The notes beneath the pieces were generated by a model. That model worked only from the letters and a program-made list of their open reading frames with translations. It was not told the origin of the DNA and did no database searches. This document shows, piece after piece, positions 61,063 through 64,000 of a stretch of DNA of 64,000 nucleotides. The stretch is from Clostridium sp. AM33-3 (GTDB lineage: Bacteria > Bacillota > Clostridia > Lachnospirales > Lachnospiraceae), in contig NZ_QUIV01000009.1 of the NCBI RefSeq assembly GCF_003480315.1, positions 1 to 64,000 of the forward strand, read 5' to 3'. Position numbers and translations under genes: made by a program. How positions within the stretch are numbered: the stretch's first letter is position 1; every line of letters starts with the position of its first letter.

Positions 61063-62232
61063 TTATTCAGCGAAACAGTCCATGGTTCCCACGACCTTGC
61101 CGCCGCGGTAATAAACACGCGGCACGCGCTTTCCGATATCACATACCATCTCATAATGGAATCCGCCGCAGAGCTCTGCCAGATGCTCCATGGTGATTTC
61201 CTCGTCTCCGTCTTTTCCGATCAGGGTAACCGGTGTATCCACGTCAGCCTCCATGATATCCGTCACATCCACCATGAGCTGGTCCATGCAGACCCGTCCC
61301 AGAATGCGGGCACGTTTACCGCAGATCAGCACATAGCCACAGTTGGACAAGCTTCGCGGATATCCATCCCCATATCCCACTGCCACGGTAGCTATACGCA
61401 TGGTGCGCTCCGTCACATAGGTACCGCCATAGCTGATCTCCTCGCCCGGTCCGAGTTCCTTTACATAGGTCACGAAAGATTTTAAACCCAGCGCCGGCTT
61501 TAACGGCACCTTGTCTTTCTGTACTTCTTCGGATGGATACATGCCATACATGGTAATGCCGGCGCGTACGCAGTTTAAATTCGCCTGCGGCAGATCGATG
61601 ATGCCGGCGCTGTTGGAACAGTGTTTGATCGGGATTTCTATACCGCGTGCTTTCAGCAGCTCCGTAAAATGAAGATAACGACCTAACTGAGTCATAGCCG
61701 ACGTCTTCTCCATCTCATCGGCCCTGGAAAAATGTGTGAACAGGCCCTCGACCTCAATGCCGGGAAGCGCACCGATAGCAGCTGCAAGATCCGCTCCGGA
61801 TTCATCTGCCTCAAGACCAATGCGGCGCATGCCGGTATCCAGAGCCAGATGGATCTTTGCTGTTTTTTTCATATTTACCGCTGCCTCAGACAGCGGCTTT
61901 GCCTGCGCCATGGTAAAGATAGCCGGACGGATCTCGTTCTCGATCAGTTCCTGATAGCGGGAAGGGTGGGTCACTCCCAGGATCAGGATCATCTTCTGAA
62001 TGCCGTTGCGGCGCAGCAGCATGGCTTCGTCTGCGGTGGCCACCGCAAAGCCATCCACATAATCTTCGATGGCAGCAGCTACCGGCACAGAGCCATGCCC
62101 GTAAGCATCTGCCTTGATCACTCCGAGCATGCCCGTCTCCCGGTCAATATTTTTGCGCATGGATTCCAGATTAAAAACAATGGCATCCAAATCTACAGGT
62201 GCATAAACCCGCATATACTGCATGTGCTTCAT
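61063..62232 (-). CDS. alr: Alanine racemase
   Basis: The 389-residue PLP enzyme makes D-alanine for peptidoglycan. The PLP lysine is in 'LGVIKADAYGHGSVPVA' (about residue 40), the second catalytic base Tyr in 'GEEISYGGTYVTE' (about 269), and 'NSAGIIDLP' and 'GITMYGMYPSE' are family signatures. Length is typical. It lies between nnr and mazF on the same strand, an order shared with many Firmicutes. Confidence 0.95.
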   Translation of the reverse strand: MKHMQYMRVYAPVDLDAIVFNLESMRKNIDRETGMLGVIKADAYGHGSVPVAAAIEDYVDGFAVATADEAMLLRRNGIQKMILILGVTHPSRYQELIENEIRPAIFTMAQAKPLSEAAVNMKKTAKIHLALDTGMRRIGLEADESGADLAAAIGALPGIEVEGLFTHFSRADEMEKTSAMTQLGRYLHFTELLKARGIEIPIKHCSNSAGIIDLPQANLNCVRAGITMYGMYPSEEVQKDKVPLKPALGLKSFVTYVKELGPGEEISYGGTYVTERTMRIATVAVGYGDGYPRSLSNCGYVLICGKRARILGRVCMDQLMVDVTDIMEADVDTPVTLIGKDGDEEITMEHLAELCGGFHYEMVCDIGKRVPRVYYRGGKVVGTMDCFAE

Positions 62233-62294
62233 ACTCTTGTTCTGTTCCTCGTTTCTGTCTGTTTTGCCGTTTCCGGCTTTTTTGTTTTATCTGT

Positions 62295-63815
62295 TTAAGC
62301 TTCTTTTAAAATACTGTCTGCCAGATCTGTGGCAAGTACGCTGTTCTCTCCCAATGCCGCTGCCGCATACTCCCCGGCACGTCCGTGCACATACACGCCA
62401 AATGCTGCTGCCTCCGCGCCATCCATGCCCCGGGCCAATAATCCTGCGATCACGCCGGTCAGCACATCGCCGGATCCTCCCTTGGCCATGGCACTGCAGC
62501 CGCTCCGGTTGATCCAGGCGGCACCATCCTTATCGGTAATGACTGTGACCGCATCCTTGAGCACACAGACCGCCCCATAGCGGGCACTGTAGGCTCTTGC
62601 CTCCTCCAGCGGATCCTTTTTTAGATCTGCTATGGGAACCGAAGTCAGGCGGCTCATCTCCCCCATATGGGGCGTGATAATGATGTTCTCCGTAAAATAG
62701 CGTGTCAGGTAAGGATGGGATGCCACACAGTTAAGTCCGTCTGCGTCCAGCACAATGGGAACATAGGAATCTGACAAAACCGTCTCCAGAAGATATTCCG
62801 TATATGCCTCCTGTCCCAGGCCGGGTCCTGCCACGATCACGTCGGCCCAGGCACACTCCGCCTCCAGGATTTTCTGCATAGTCTCCTCCTGATCCGGATC
62901 ATAACAGCTTATGATTGCTTCCGGAAGCTGTGTCTGAAGAACCTGCCGGTTTTCCGGCACAGTCAGGATCTTCACCAGACCGGCGCCGGTACGGTAAGCA
63001 CCAAGCGCTGAAAAATAAGCCGCTCCGCTCATGCCTCTGCTTCCCGCGATCACCAGAACTTTGCCAAATGTCCCTTTATTCCCATCCGGCTGACGCTTTG
63101 GAAGCCAGGACAGATCATCCGGTGTAATCAGCTTTGCATCCCATCCGGCCTTCAGCAGACTGGCCTGAGGGAATCCGATGTCGGCTACCACAAGGTTTCC
63201 TGCATAATATTTTCCGGGATAAAGCAGAAGACCGGTTTTTGCAAAGCCAAAGGTCACGGTAATATCGGCCTCCAGGGCAATTCCCATGATTTCACCGGTC
63301 GTTCCATGGATCCCGGACGGCGTGTCTACCGCGATCACTCCGGTTCCATACTGCTCCCGCAGAGAAGCCAGCATTTCCAGGACCTTCCGGTATTCCCCGC
63401 CAATTTCCCGGCCAAGACCGATCCCAAACACTGCATCCAGAATGATATCACATGGTGCCTCCTGATACTCTGCTGCCGTGCACTGCGCAAGATCCAGATT
63501 TCGGGCGATCTGCTTCTGAGTCTTCATCTCTTCTGAATCGTGCTCCGGATTGCCAACAAGCAGGAGACTTACGTTATATCCGCGTCCCTGCAGGATGCGT
63601 CCTGCTGCCACTCCGTCCGCGCCATTGTTTCCGGTACCACACACAGCCAGGATCCGGGCTTTTTTCCCCAGATTCCGCTCTTTCGCCATATGCTCTGCGG
63701 CCTCCGCCACAGCCAGGGCAGCCCGCTCCATAAGCACCATGGACGGAATGCCGATGTTTTTTATGGTATTCTGGTCAATCGCTTTCATCTGCTGTGCCGT
63801 TACTGCGTAATCCAT
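62295..63815 (-). CDS. nnr: Bifunctional NAD(P)H-hydrate epimerase / ADP-dependent dehydratase
   Basis: The 506-residue protein repairs hydrated NADH and NADPH. Residues about 1-215 are the YjeF_N epimerase ('QNTIKNIGIPSMVLMERAAL', 'VCGTGNNGADGVAAGRIL'). About 230-505 are the ribokinase-like dehydratase ('GKVLVIAGSRGMSGAAYFSA', 'PHMGEMSRL', 'AKGGSGDVLTGVIAGLLARG'). Length and order match bacterial Nnr/YjeF. It lies 62 bases before alr. A hairpin terminator upstream (63872-63918) separates it from the gene at the right edge. Confidence 0.95.
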   Translation of the reverse strand: MDYAVTAQQMKAIDQNTIKNIGIPSMVLMERAALAVAEAAEHMAKERNLGKKARILAVCGTGNNGADGVAAGRILQGRGYNVSLLLVGNPEHDSEEMKTQKQIARNLDLAQCTAAEYQEAPCDIILDAVFGIGLGREIGGEYRKVLEMLASLREQYGTGVIAVDTPSGIHGTTGEIMGIALEADITVTFGFAKTGLLLYPGKYYAGNLVVADIGFPQASLLKAGWDAKLITPDDLSWLPKRQPDGNKGTFGKVLVIAGSRGMSGAAYFSALGAYRTGAGLVKILTVPENRQVLQTQLPEAIISCYDPDQEETMQKILEAECAWADVIVAGPGLGQEAYTEYLLETVLSDSYVPIVLDADGLNCVASHPYLTRYFTENIIITPHMGEMSRLTSVPIADLKKDPLEEARAYSARYGAVCVLKDAVTVITDKDGAAWINRSGCSAMAKGGSGDVLTGVIAGLLARGMDGAEAAAFGVYVHGRAGEYAAAALGENSVLATDLADSILKEA

Positions 63816-63871
63816 GTTCCGTCTCCTCTCTGATTCCGCTCCCCTGTAAAGGATGGATGGAAACTCAAAAA

Positions 63872-63918
63872 ACCGGCAGGCAGGAGAACTGATCGTATCC
63901 CCGCCTGTCGGCTTTTAC
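63872..63918 (-). terminator. Terminator of the gene at the right edge
   Basis: On the minus strand AAAGCCGACAGGC pairs with GCCTGCCGGTTTT (one mismatch) around a loop of about 18 bases and continues into TTTTTGAG. It lies 20 bases past the stop of the partial gene and before nnr. Confidence 0.75.
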
Positions 63919-63936
63919 CTCTGTTTCGCTCTGCCT

Positions 63937-64000
63937 CTAGGACTCTCTCTGAGCTTTCTTTTCCTCTTCCTCTTTCCGGTCCTGCATGCTGCATACCCGA
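63937..64000 (-). CDS. C-terminal end of an unidentified gene (partial)
   Basis: The minus-strand frame ending at TAG (63937-63939) gives about 20 residues with a highly charged Glu/Lys/Arg tail (MQDRKEEEEKKAQRES), followed after 20 bases by a terminator. It is probably the end of a real gene whose body lies beyond the window. In many Firmicutes an acpS gene lies near nnr-alr, but nothing seen here proves that identity. Confidence 0.4.
   Translation of the reverse strand, partial: RVCSMQDRKEEEEKKAQRES

Noticed and set aside
63800..63994. A 64-codon minus-strand open frame at the right edge
   Set aside because: It crosses a terminator hairpin and the nnr start; another frame ending at 63937 gives a more natural gene tail.
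1..64000. CRISPR arrays, tRNA or rRNA genes, insertion sequences, prophage
   Set aside because: No regularly spaced repeats, cloverleaf-like sequences, transposase or phage structural genes were seen on reading both strands.

Overview
The window looks like chromosomal DNA from a strict anaerobe of the Lachnospiraceae (Clostridium cluster XIVa). This is inferred from gene content, not from a search. Supporting signs are an NfnAB-type electron-bifurcating transhydrogenase pair, the GGGtGRT/Fe-S scaffold pair, a PPi-type phosphofructokinase, Hsp33, AddAB, an alr-mazF block, DUF4321, DUF5662 and DUF6472 proteins, strong AGGAGG ribosome sites, and sigma-A promoters that fit TTGACA-N17-TATAAT closely. 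No rRNA, tRNA, CRISPR array, insertion sequence or prophage is visible. Most genes lie on the minus strand.

Layout. 0-6 kb: a small unknown protein, a DUF11 protein, an AIM24 protein (+), then a minus-strand MBL hydrolase - CdaR-like regulator - GntP permease cluster behind a palindromic operator. 6.1-12.8 kb: a complete Wadjet (jetABCD) plasmid-defence locus placed directly behind pgi (12.8-14.4 kb), with a terminator and a second promoter splitting jetA from jetBCD. 14.5-20.3 kb: a DUF457 membrane protein, the GGGtGRT protein and its Fe-S scaffold partner, nfnB and nfnA under a promoter whose -10 lies in a perfect palindrome, and folA. 20.3-26.8 kb: a divergent ThyX-like protein, a YqeC-YqeB-MocA triple fusion for molybdenum-hydroxylase maturation, a YwaF-like membrane protein that may be leaderless, a MATE transporter, DUF4321 and DUF6472 proteins and a dead MATE gene. 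26.9-34 kb: addB-addA. 34-43.7 kb: a small membrane protein, ftsH, pyrG, a cell-wall-binding repeat protein, DUF5662, hslO, a methyltransferase, a SEC-C protein and pfp. 44-51 kb: a SpoIID/LytB protein, an AI-2E-family permease, a 6S RNA gene, a radical SAM activase, an AT-rich stretch with an orphan promoter, a SPOR-amidase and an Lrp/AsnC regulator with an elaborate leader. 51-64 kb: a CPBP protease and an EF-G-like GTPase, tyrA-aroA (+), a secreted SGNH esterase (+), a YebC protein, a CorC-like CBS protein, a mazF toxin without antitoxin, alr, nnr and the tail of one further gene.

How they fit together. Most of the window is housekeeping: central carbon (pgi, pfp), redox balance (nfnAB), recombination repair (addAB), proteostasis (ftsH, hslO), nucleotide, folate and aromatic synthesis, and cell-wall supply (alr, amidase, SpoIID). 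The clear accessory element is Wadjet, which here appears to use the pgi transcript for its first gene. The least understood items are the ThyX-like/folA pair, the GGGtGRT pair, the structured lrp leader, and the promoter-driven minus-strand unit at 49.0-49.45 kb that has no recognisable gene.
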